Assembly: GCA_002479215.1 (NCBI GenBank) | Contig: DLME01000114.1 | Location: forward strand, 1-5,237 | Length of the DNA stretch: 5,237 nucleotides | Source: Syntrophaceae bacterium UBA7544 | GTDB taxonomy: Bacteria; Desulfobacterota; Syntrophia; Syntrophales; Smithellaceae | Direction: 5' to 3' | Part shown: piece after piece, positions 1 to 4,803 of the stretch | How the letters are laid out: every line of letters begins with the position of its first letter | How positions within the stretch are numbered: the first letter of the stretch is position 1 | Program-made: the position numbers and the translations under genes | The notes under the pieces: model-generated | Databases searched by the model: none | Told to the model about the DNA's origin: nothing | Seen by the model: only the letters and a program-made list of their open reading frames with translations

Positions 1-1
1 C

Positions 2-106
2 AAAAGAAGTCGTTTGCAAAGGTTCCAGTGCGCAATTTGCGCAATCAAAACCACTGTCCAAAAAGATAGCCCCGTATACGAACAGAAATTGGAGACGCTG
101 GAATAA
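2..106 (+). pseudogene. Possible transposase zinc-ribbon remnant (left edge)
   Basis: The frame is open from the left edge to a TAA at 104-106, 34 codons. It reads RFQCAICAIKTT, then DSPVYEQKLETLE. The pattern of an aromatic residue, C-x2-C, then S/T-P-x-Y and a basic residue resembles the N-terminal zinc ribbon of IS1/IS1595-like transposases, in which the CxxC precedes a 'GTPxYxxK' stretch. In those proteins a helix-turn-helix would follow; here the frame stops straight after ETLE and nothing recognisable continues. It could equally be the true C-terminus of an unrelated gene outside the window, or a chance open frame, because the other two plus frames are also open for 66 and about 110 bases. 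The match is from memory of the family pattern only, so confidence is low. Confidence 0.25.
29..43. repeat. 15-bp near-perfect palindrome
   Basis: TGCGCAA, one T, then TTGCGCA: two perfect 7-bp arms around a single base. It lies within the open frame at the left edge, where it encodes the C-A-I-C-A stretch, so the symmetry may come simply from repeated TGC GCA codons. If the frame is not coding, it could be a protein-binding site. No promoter is visible beside it. Confidence 0.35.
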
Positions 107-130
107 TTACTGATTATGTTACAGTTTGAC

Positions 131-159
131 TTTTATTGTCATAAAGATCGTCAATAAAA
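131..159. repeat. AT-rich inverted repeat downstream of the SRPBCC gene
   Basis: TTTTATTG (131-138) and CAATAAAA (152-159) are perfect 8-bp arms with a 13-base loop. The repeat lies 18 bases past the stop of the minus-strand SRPBCC gene, where a terminator would be expected. The stem is AT-rich and no clear U-run follows on the minus strand, so it would be a weak intrinsic terminator at best. Confidence 0.35.
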
Positions 160-176
160 CTTTAACAAAATTTTCA

Positions 177-581
177 TCAAGGTTTGATTGTTTTGCTAAA
201 GTAATTTTTTAGCGGGTCCCACCAATATTCTTTCCAGGCATCGGCGGCTTCATCAATTTGGTCTTCTGGAACGTCTGATAACACAATTGTTAGCTCCGTC
301 CCTGCAGGCACCTTTTTGAAAAATAACTCTAACTTTGATGGACCATAATCATAATCGATCGAAGTCCATTCCGAAACTATGCGTTTTCCGTTCTCAAGCT
401 CTAGATACTTCCCGGAAATGTGCTCGTCTATGCCCGTGTATTTACCGCCGACTACCGGTTTACCGCCGGTGGCTTTGTGTCCCGTAAATTCACTGCGTTT
501 TTTTGAGTCAACATAGCTATCATAAACTTCTTGGGGAGAGGCTGGAATAATCATTTTTTGAGTTTTAACTTTTTTACTCAC
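177..581 (-). CDS. SRPBCC / AHSA1-like domain protein
   Basis: This 134-residue protein is one complete START/Bet v1-like (SRPBCC) domain of the Activator-of-Hsp90-ATPase-homologue type, a cytoplasmic fold with a hydrophobic ligand pocket. Family landmarks are visible in order: a first strand and PxxVYD helix (about residues 8-24), an F-x-G segment (32-34), the glycine-rich GGKYTG strand (45-50), ISGKYLELENGKRIVSEW (55-72), GTELTI (94-99) with a following acidic SDVPED, and the C-terminal amphipathic helix rich in Trp (WKEYWWDPL, 116-124). Length is normal for the stand-alone form. The start is GTG, chosen because AGGAG (590-594) lies 8 bases upstream; no ATG fits. The gene appears monocistronic. 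The ligand is unknown, and no catalytic residues can be inferred. Family assignment is confident; cellular role is not. Confidence 0.85.
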   Translation of the reverse strand: MSKKVKTQKMIIPASPQEVYDSYVDSKKRSEFTGHKATGGKPVVGGKYTGIDEHISGKYLELENGKRIVSEWTSIDYDYGPSKLELFFKKVPAGTELTIVLSDVPEDQIDEAADAWKEYWWDPLKNYFSKTIKP

Positions 582-589
582 GATTAATT

Positions 590-594
590 CTCCT
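590..594 (-). promoter_or_regulatory. Ribosome-binding site supporting a GTG start
   Basis: On the minus strand, AGGAG sits 8 bases before the GTG at 581-579. This fixes the start of the SRPBCC gene at a non-ATG codon. Confidence 0.75.
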
Positions 595-644
595 GTTAAT
601 TATTTGGTTTAATTTTGTTAATAGCATAACTAACTTTCAGCATT

Positions 645-673
645 ATTGTATTATGGATTATGTACTTTTTCAA
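645..673 (-). promoter_or_regulatory. Candidate sigma70 promoter of the SRPBCC gene
   Basis: On the minus strand, TTGAAA (-35, 668-673) and TACAAT (-10, 645-650) are separated by exactly 17 bases. Each hexamer differs from consensus at one position. A transcript would start near 638 and leave a leader of about 57 bases before the GTG. The promoter lies within the degraded 5' part of the recombinase pseudogene and points away from it. Confidence 0.5.
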
Positions 674-1224
674 TAGCTCGATCGTTCACACAGATAGTAT
701 TAACCTGGTTCAAGAAGACCGCACCCAAGTGCCATAATCGTATGGTGAAAGAATTACGCCAAATGCAATACGGCGGCGTGGTAGTTTTCCGGCTGGATCG
801 GTTGGGCCGTAACTCCAGGGAACTGGCCTTGCTCATCGATGAATTCTAGAACAAAGGCATTAAAGTGTTATCGGTAAATGAGAGTTTTGACACGTCAACG
901 GCCAAGGGGAGAGCCATGTGAGAGCTGATTTACGTATTCGCACAATTGGAACGGGAGCAAATCAGTGAGGCGACAACCCAGAGATTAGCTGCAGTAAAAT
1001 TAGCTGGAAAACGTCTCGGGCAAAAGCCATTATCCGAATTTCAGGTCAATAAAATAAGAGAATTAGCCGCACAAGGCCTAAGCTGTCGTAAAATAGCCAG
1101 CCAAATGCACCTCAGCAAATCGGCAGCTTGCAACGTGGTCCATGAAAAAGGGTTTTATCAGTTGCCCTATATAACTGCCAAAAACAGAGGCCTTGATGTC
1201 CGGTTGCCTCAATCACTTTCCTGA
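646..1224 (+). pseudogene. Serine recombinase (resolvase/invertase), decayed
   Basis: A single frame carries the remains of a short resolvase/invertase-type serine recombinase. Visible are VVVFRLDRLGRNSREL (catalytic-domain arginines, about 778-825), GIKVLSVNESFDTSTAKGRAM (856-918), ELIYVFAQLEREQISE (the long dimer helix, from 922) and a C-terminal Hin-like helix-turn-helix (LSEFQVNKIRELAAQGLSCRKIASQMHLSKSAACNVV). Two stops interrupt it: TAG at 847-849 and TGA at 919-921. Both are one C-to-T change from codons that fit the family (CAG and CGA). The N-terminal YxRxS region with the nucleophilic serine is missing; the first 18 or so codons from the TTG at 646 show no homology, apart from a doubtful IARS. 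Without the serine and with two stops it cannot be active. Homology is confined to about 715-1165, so the outer boundaries are approximate. Confidence 0.88.
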
Positions 1225-1254
1225 ATGTCCTAAGCTTTTATATCTAACTTCTCG

Positions 1255-2349
1255 TTATCCCGGCAGCTGATGCTGGGAGTAATAATCGCAAACGGCTTTG
1301 AATGACTTTTTAGGTTCCCATACCATATCAGGGTAAGTTGTGCCGTGCTTACCGCCGGTAAGCGTTTTAACTAAACTGTAACTATTCATGTCGAAGTCAT
1401 ATCGCGCGTCATCATTATATGGAGCGATCGGCGAGATGAAAGTTGAAACAAAAGTGCCCTCGACATCTGCCTTGTCAAGTGTTTCAAGCTGGTCTACCAA
1501 TTCGCGAGCTTGCATCTCCTCGTCTCGTATAAAACCATTTTTAAGCTTAAATCTTACAGGAGCTCTTTGAATACCGAAGGGTGTTGAAAGCATTTTGTTT
1601 ATGACATAGCTGACGATAATAAACAAATTGGGACGAAAATCAGTAATGTCGCCAGCCAAACCTTCGACGGAGGTATCGGCCCCTTTATAGGTACGGACGC
1701 CGAATTCGGTAATGATAACGGGCTTTCCTATGGCAAACGCCGGCTGCAGCATCTCTATATATTTATCTTTTATTTTCGCCGCCCGGTAATGGTCGATGCC
1801 AACGAAATCGAAACGGCTCCAATCAACTGTCTCAAAGACAAGCGATGCATAACTTACACGGCCGTGAAAAACCTTTCTGACGCCTTCATTCGCCAGTGCC
1901 AACCAGGCATTAAGCGGCGCATTGTGCTTTCCGGCTTTCAGAATTTCCTGTGATGCAGGATTACCAAAGCGCTGCGTCACGTTCTTGCCAGGTACAATGC
2001 CTTGCATAAAGAGTGTAAGTTCCCCCCCAATCACTAAGACCAGATGGTCCGGCCATTTCTGACGCAACATTTCAGCTCGTCCCGCGGCTTTTATGATGTA
2101 GGCCATAGTTTTTTGGGGACTTTTATCCCACATTGCGGGCGAGAGCCAAACATTGAGTCCTTGTTCCAGAGCATCCTCCGCAGACTTCATTAAGCGCTCA
2201 ATGTTAAAACCACAAATTCTGACGGCGTTGCAATGCAGGTCGTTCTGGATGATTTCAAGCTCACGATGCACCACTTTCATATCGAATGACGGGCGCCAAT
2301 TGCCATCCATCACCATCCCAACGTCGTAGGTAACGCCTTTGAATTTCAT
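1255..2349 (-). CDS. TIM-barrel glycosidase-like protein, uncharacterised family
   Basis: This is a 364-residue cytoplasmic protein with no signal peptide. Its strand-end motifs follow a (beta/alpha)8 glycoside hydrolase pattern: MKFKGVTYDVG (1-11), NAVRICG (41-47), VWLSP (67-71), LVIGGELTLF (105-114), VSYAS (165-169), FVGIDHYR (182-189), VIITEFG (211-217), and a last barrel segment reading FVSTFISPIAPYNDDARYDFDMNSY in overlapping parts (300-324). In clan A hydrolases the acid/base and nucleophile are glutamates at the ends of strands 4 and 7; E110 (GGE) and E215 (TEFG) sit in those places. The usual Asn before the acid/base is Gly here. I recall close relatives in Streptomyces annotated 'abortive infection protein', sharing TEFG-x2-TY-x-GA and a YPDM-x-WEPK ending; this label has no visible support here. 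Residues about 232-268 look like an insertion relative to those relatives. The start is ATG with AAGGAG 5 bases upstream. Substrate unknown. Confidence 0.8.
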   Translation of the reverse strand: MKFKGVTYDVGMVMDGNWRPSFDMKVVHRELEIIQNDLHCNAVRICGFNIERLMKSAEDALEQGLNVWLSPAMWDKSPQKTMAYIIKAAGRAEMLRQKWPDHLVLVIGGELTLFMQGIVPGKNVTQRFGNPASQEILKAGKHNAPLNAWLALANEGVRKVFHGRVSYASLVFETVDWSRFDFVGIDHYRAAKIKDKYIEMLQPAFAIGKPVIITEFGVRTYKGADTSVEGLAGDITDFRPNLFIIVSYVINKMLSTPFGIQRAPVRFKLKNGFIRDEEMQARELVDQLETLDKADVEGTFVSTFISPIAPYNDDARYDFDMNSYSLVKTLTGGKHGTTYPDMVWEPKKSFKAVCDYYSQHQLPG

Positions 2350-2354
2350 AAGAA

Positions 2355-2360
2355 CTCCTT
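2355..2360 (-). promoter_or_regulatory. Ribosome-binding site of the glycosidase-like gene
   Basis: AAGGAG on the minus strand, 5 bases before the ATG at 2349. It supports this start over the out-of-frame GTG at 2443. Confidence 0.7.
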
Positions 2361-2381
2361 AGGGCCGGAATAATATTTTTA

Positions 2382-2410
2382 ATGTTAATCCTCAATTGGC
2401 TAAGTTTCAA
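2382..2410 (-). promoter_or_regulatory. Candidate promoter of the glycosidase-like gene
   Basis: On the minus strand, TTGAAA (2405-2410) and TAACAT (2382-2387) lie 17 bases apart. The -35 is one base from consensus; the -10 matches at four of six positions. The leader would be about 25 bases. It is the best candidate I found in the divergent region, but it is only moderate. Confidence 0.35.
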
Positions 2411-2489
2411 TGTATGCTGGATAACAGACATGTGGGTGTCCACTAAAATCGGCTATTAAAAGAGTGAGTGAGCTATAAAATTCCCAGTA

Positions 2490-2504
2490 AATTACCCTGT
2501 AATT
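2490..2504. promoter_or_regulatory. Candidate operator: AATTAC-CCT-GTAATT
   Basis: A perfect 6-bp inverted repeat with a 3-base centre, lying 16 bp upstream of the -35 of the membrane-protein/regulator operon. Its ATTAC/GTAAT halves recur around the -10 and just before the ribosome-binding site of the same promoter, which suggests one regulator binding several sites. The small XRE protein encoded in the operon is the natural candidate. This is inferred from symmetry and position only. Confidence 0.4.
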
Positions 2505-2520
2505 CTGTTGTTTAACCCGT

Positions 2521-2549
2521 TTGACAGAGTTCCGGTAATGTAATATAAT
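2521..2549 (+). promoter_or_regulatory. Consensus sigma70 promoter of the four-gene operon
   Basis: TTGACA (2521-2526), 17 bases, TATAAT (2544-2549): both hexamers match the vegetative consensus exactly, with optimal spacing. Transcription should start near 2556, giving a leader of about 37 bases before the ATG at 2593. Such a strong core promoter next to inverted repeats suggests control by repression. Confidence 0.85.
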
Positions 2550-2578
2550 TATAACAATTAGTTAATAATATATTACAT
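2538..2578. promoter_or_regulatory. Candidate operator: ATGTAATATA / TATATTACAT inverted repeat
   Basis: Perfect 10-bp arms at 2538-2547 and 2569-2578 with a 21-bp gap; arm centres are 31 bp apart, about three helical turns, so both lie on the same DNA face. The left arm overlaps the -10 and the right arm ends 3 bases before the ribosome-binding site, so binding would block initiation. The spacing fits two dimers or a looped pair better than one dimer. In RNA, only the right arm and part of the gap would be transcribed, so this is not a leader hairpin. Confidence 0.45.
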
Positions 2579-2592
2579 CTTGGAGGAAATGA

Positions 2593-2997
2593 ATGAAATA
2601 TATATACATTAGAATGACTTCACTATTTACCGCGTTCGCCGTCGGAATGCTCGCCGACTATTATACACGAATCAATATGAATTGGACAGGCACATACTTA
2701 TTTTTATTAAACTTGGTAATCATCGCCGCAATCTGTCTTGTCTTGTGGCTGATTCTATCATTATTTTGGAAGAAGATTTTTAAAGATATTGATGTGGATG
2801 AAAGAATTAAGACCATCGAGAGCAAGAGTGCCCGGAACGGCTATATTGCGGCTTTTCTAGGATTAAGTGCTGGCATCGATCCCATTTATTCATCAAGCAG
2901 AAATGCCTCCGATTCGTTATTGCTATTTTTGATATTTGCGCTTAGTGTTTTAACTTTCATTGTTTCGTTCATTTATTTCTTTCATAAGGAGTCCTAA
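2593..2997 (+). CDS. DUF2178-like four-helix membrane protein
   Basis: A 134-residue integral membrane protein. Hydrophobic segments lie at about 8-23, 36-58, 83-97 and 108-131, with a charged cytoplasmic loop between helices 2 and 3. That loop carries DVDERIKTIESKSARNGYI (67-85); the D-E-R followed by I-x-x-K-(S/A)-A is the signature I associate with DUF2178-type proteins, which are commonly encoded beside a small YozG-like XRE regulator, as here. Biochemical function of the family is unknown. The start is ATG with GGAGG (2582-2586) 6 bases upstream. It is the first gene after a consensus promoter and is followed 33 bp later by the regulator. The gene is visibly AT-richer than the glycosidase-like gene. 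The exact DUF number is from memory; the membrane topology and neighbour relation are seen directly. Confidence 0.75.
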   Translation: MKYIYIRMTSLFTAFAVGMLADYYTRINMNWTGTYLFLLNLVIIAAICLVLWLILSLFWKKIFKDIDVDERIKTIESKSARNGYIAAFLGLSAGIDPIYSSSRNASDSLLLFLIFALSVLTFIVSFIYFFHKES

Positions 2998-2999
2998 AA

Positions 3000-3041
3000 A
3001 TGCAATTATTAAATGCACTAGGAAGAAATTATGATAATTAA
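3000..3041 (+). CDS. Possible 13-codon leader minigene overlapping the regulator start
   Basis: ATG at 3000 opens a frame reading [13 protein letters not shown] and stops at TAA 3039-3041, 11 bases inside the regulator gene. AAGGAG (2986-2991) lies 8 bases before this ATG, a better site than the AGGAAG serving the regulator itself. Translation of the short frame would place ribosomes across the regulator's ATG, allowing coupling by re-initiation. The peptide has no recognisable family. The AAGGAG also overlaps the end of the membrane-protein gene, so it may be only a coincidental purine stretch. Supported by site spacing alone. Confidence 0.3.
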   Translation: MQLLNALGRNYDN

Positions 3042-3234
3042 GACCAGAATTAAAGAGCTACGGGCTAGATACGATTTAACCCAAGATGATTTGGCGAACA
3101 TGGTTGGTGTTACCAGACAAACCATGCTATACCTTGAGAAAGGCAAATATAATCCTTCATTAGTGTTGGCCTACAAGATAGCAAAAACCCTTAAATCAAC
3201 GCTGGAGGAGGTATTCATTATTGAGGACGAATAG
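3031..3234 (+). CDS. YozG-like XRE-family transcriptional regulator
   Basis: This is a 67-residue single-domain Cro/CI-type DNA-binding protein. It has the compact layout typical of the YozG group: [17 protein letters not shown] (6-22), then the helix-turn-helix [24 protein letters not shown] (21-44 in parts), and a final helix plus STLEEVF tail (56-62). The EKGKYNPSL sequence is characteristic of this group. There is no sensor domain. The ATG start has AGGAAG (3020-3025) 5 bases upstream. It lies 33 bp after the membrane-protein gene and 36 bp before the methyltransferase gene, with no terminator between. It is inferred to repress the operon's own promoter through the nearby ATTAC/GTAAT repeats and, in analogy with other XRE/membrane-protein pairs, may be influenced by its upstream partner. 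No direct evidence for the ligand or signal. Confidence 0.92.
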   Translation: MIIKTRIKELRARYDLTQDDLANMVGVTRQTMLYLEKGKYNPSLVLAYKIAKTLKSTLEEVFIIEDE

Positions 3235-3270
3235 TCTCGAAATATTAAACTTAGTGGTTGCGTTGGAATT

Positions 3271-3747
3271 ATGAAAATTAATAAACCTATCAGGGCATTG
3301 CCAATTCCAGTCCCTTGGGTGTTTGTTTTAGCCTACCTCATCGGACTAGCCCTGCAATATCTTATACCCGTCCCGGTGAACGGTACGGGAATTCTTCTCG
3401 GAAGTCGTATTGCCGGGGGAATACTGCTTGTAGTTGGCTTGTCGCTGGCAGCTTGGAGTTTAATTATTTTCCAATCGAATCATACTACCACCTCTCCAGT
3501 CGAAAAATCGTCAAAACTGGTGACATGGGGACCCTACCGTTTCAGCCGAAATCCAATGTATGTTAGTCTCGCTATTATTTATCTTGGGGAGGCGGGAGTT
3601 TTAGTTCAAATCTGGCCGCTCATTTTTTTAATTTTGACGCTGGTATATCTTCAGTTAATTGTGGTACCTTATGAAGAAATAGAATTGCAGAAAACATTCG
3701 GAGACAGTTATAAACAATACTTTGCTCGAGTCCATCGCTGGATCTAG
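3271..3747 (+). CDS. Isoprenylcysteine carboxylmethyltransferase-family membrane methyltransferase
   Basis: A 158-residue integral membrane protein of the ICMT/PEMT superfamily, whose members methylate lipid-linked or small hydrophobic substrates with S-adenosylmethionine at the membrane. Hydrophobic segments lie at about 14-31, 45-66, 97-113 and 115-133. Conserved parts include HTTTSPVEKSSKLVTWGPYR in overlapping form (71-90), with GPYRFSRNPMY (87-97), and the C-terminal EEIELQKTFGDSYKQYFARV followed by HRWI (135-158). The C-terminal half carries the SAM-binding motifs, and all the usual landmarks are present, so it is probably active. Bacteria lack prenylated CaaX proteins, so the eukaryotic function does not transfer and the substrate is unknown. 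ATG start; only a weak TGGA precedes it. The stop codon abuts the next gene's ATG (TAGATG), indicating translational coupling. Confidence 0.9.
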   Translation: MKINKPIRALPIPVPWVFVLAYLIGLALQYLIPVPVNGTGILLGSRIAGGILLVVGLSLAAWSLIIFQSNHTTTSPVEKSSKLVTWGPYRFSRNPMYVSLAIIYLGEAGVLVQIWPLIFLILTLVYLQLIVVPYEEIELQKTFGDSYKQYFARVHRWI

Positions 3748-4452
3748 ATGGGAACTCTAAAAAACATCGAAAGGGTTCTAGCTCATATTTTGGGGGTGTT
3801 AGATGCCTTTGGTATTTTAACTATGGCTGGTATGGTGGGACCTTTAGTGTTAGTTGCATTGGATATTGCTGCAGCTGTTTCTGAACCGAAGTATAGTTTA
3901 ATTCGAGATTCAATTAGCGCTCTTGGGCTGACCTCATTGGGATGGATTCAAACAATCGGTTTTGTTGTTTTCGGTTTGCTGGTGGAGATTTTCACGGCTG
4001 GGCTGTTCCTCAATATTCGAAGGAAACACTTGTTTGATCTCGGTATCGGACTGCTGACTTTTTTTGGTTTTGGCTTGGCATTGATTGGCCTTTTTCGGAC
4101 TGACCCAATCGGGACTTCGCCCACATGGTCGGGAAGAATCCATGTCTGGGCTGCTTACAGCGTCCTTGGCCTTTTCCCTGTCGCGTTAGCATTGTTATTG
4201 TCGAGTATTAGGAATGATCCAAATTGGCGCAGGTTGTTCCATTACACGATTGTAACCGGGATCCTGGCATTTGCGCTCGCGGTAGGGAGACTGTTCTTGC
4301 CCCAAAACATAAGCTGGTTTGGTTTGTATGAGCGTATTCTAGTTGCCAATGTGTTGATCTGGCTCGAAATCATCGGGATGCGTCTTCTTCTGTTGTCAAT
4401 ACGACGAAACCCAAATCGATTGAGTGTATTGCTACGTCGGCATTACAGATAA
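3748..4452 (+). CDS. DUF998 six-helix membrane protein
   Basis: A 234-residue polytopic membrane protein with hydrophobic helices at about 21-43, 68-90, 97-116, 131-151, 164-184 and 196-217. DUF998 landmarks are visible: the first loop YSLIRDSISALG (49-60), then GW and the helix-2 G-F-x3-G, GLFRTDPIG (114-122) after helix 3, GRIHVWAAY (129-137) opening helix 4, and GLYERI (192-197) before helix 6. A basic C-terminal tail (219-234) should face the cytoplasm. The family has no established biochemical role. It begins immediately after the methyltransferase stop without a Shine-Dalgarno of its own, so its translation likely depends on the upstream gene. It is the last gene of the operon. The pairing with a membrane methyltransferase suggests action on the same envelope or lipid substrate, which is inference. 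Confidence 0.88.
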   Translation: MGTLKNIERVLAHILGVLDAFGILTMAGMVGPLVLVALDIAAAVSEPKYSLIRDSISALGLTSLGWIQTIGFVVFGLLVEIFTAGLFLNIRRKHLFDLGIGLLTFFGFGLALIGLFRTDPIGTSPTWSGRIHVWAAYSVLGLFPVALALLLSSIRNDPNWRRLFHYTIVTGILAFALAVGRLFLPQNISWFGLYERILVANVLIWLEIIGMRLLLLSIRRNPNRLSVLLRRHYR

Positions 4453-4472
4453 CCAGTTTTAATCAGCTGGTT
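4451..4472 (+). terminator. Weak candidate terminator of the operon
   Basis: AACCAG (4451-4456) and CTGGTT (4467-4472) form a 6-bp stem with a 10-base loop, starting on the stop codon of the DUF998 gene. The bases that follow are pyrimidine-rich (CTCTC) but not a U-run. Position is right for a terminator; strength is poor. Confidence 0.3.
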
Positions 4473-4537
4473 CTCTCATACCATTTACGAATTGTCTGCA
4501 CAATACCGGTATTTCAACATATCGGCACAAAACATCA

Positions 4538-4562
4538 GATCAAACCCATTAGTGTTTTGATC
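4538..4562. repeat. Inverted repeat GATCAAA / TTTGATC
   Basis: Perfect 7-bp arms (4538-4544, 4556-4562) around an 11-base loop, in the middle of the convergent intergenic region. No U-run follows on either strand, so a terminator role is weak. It could be a protein site or a relic of a lost element. Confidence 0.35.
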
Positions 4563-4726
4563 CACAGTCGACAAAATGTAGAACTTTCCGACAATTCAAA
4601 AAACGATGTGCGGGAAGAGTTTTTCCGTTAACTTTTACTTGGCTGGTCGCCAACTTGAATTATACGCATTGGCAGAGTCACATCCAACCCGCTATAGCAA
4701 CTTGTAATCTAGGCTGTTTGTGATGA

Positions 4727-4763
4727 TTTTTTGCAAAGCCGCGGGCAGGCCCAGCCGCAAAAT
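4727..4763. repeat. GC-rich patch flanked by TTTTGC / GCAAAA arms, candidate MarR terminator
   Basis: TTTTGC and GCAAAA arms enclose about 22 bases that include GGGC-AG-GCCC. On the minus strand this lies about 45 bases past the MarR stop and is followed by an A-run rather than a U-run. It could form a hairpin ending MarR transcription, but the outer stem is weak and the inner loop tight. Confidence 0.25.
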
Positions 4764-4803
4764 AAACGAATATAAAATCTGTAAAGAATCTTAAATCTTA
4801 ATG

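Larger units (their letters stand above)
4453..4803. other. 351-bp convergent intergenic region with no recognisable gene
   Basis: The region lies between the operon's last stop and the stop of the convergent MarR gene. I read both strands and found no gene with start, ribosome-binding site and family resemblance. One plus-strand frame runs open from within the DUF998 gene to TAA at 4629-4631 but has no supporting signals. The region contains three weak hairpins and a short GC-rich patch (about 4735-4760) in otherwise AT-rich DNA. Confidence 0.6.

Noticed and set aside
651..836. Minus-strand 61-codon frame opposite the recombinase pseudogene
   Set aside because: Antisense shadow of the conserved recombinase sequence, with no ribosome-binding site or family resemblance.
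1225..1254. Terminator between the convergent recombinase pseudogene and glycosidase-like gene
   Set aside because: The 30-bp gap has no inverted repeat with a U-run.
1255..2349. Phage-defence role suggested by the 'abortive infection' label of relatives
   Set aside because: The sequence shows a glycosidase-like barrel and no nuclease, toxin or known Abi domain; no neighbouring gene suggests defence.
2261..2443. Minus-strand frame of 60 codons upstream of and overlapping the glycosidase-like gene
   Set aside because: It overlaps the 5' end of a well-supported gene in another frame, starts with GTG without a ribosome-binding site, and resembles no family.
4452..4631. Plus-strand open frame running from inside the DUF998 gene into the intergenic region
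   Set aside because: No plausible start with a ribosome-binding site and no recognisable protein; consistent with a chance open frame.
4620..4710. Minus-strand stretch reading GLDVTLP, similar to GLDVRLP at the end of the recombinase frame (about 1192-1212)
   Set aside because: The resemblance covers about seven residues with only moderate DNA similarity and no extension either side; likely coincidence.
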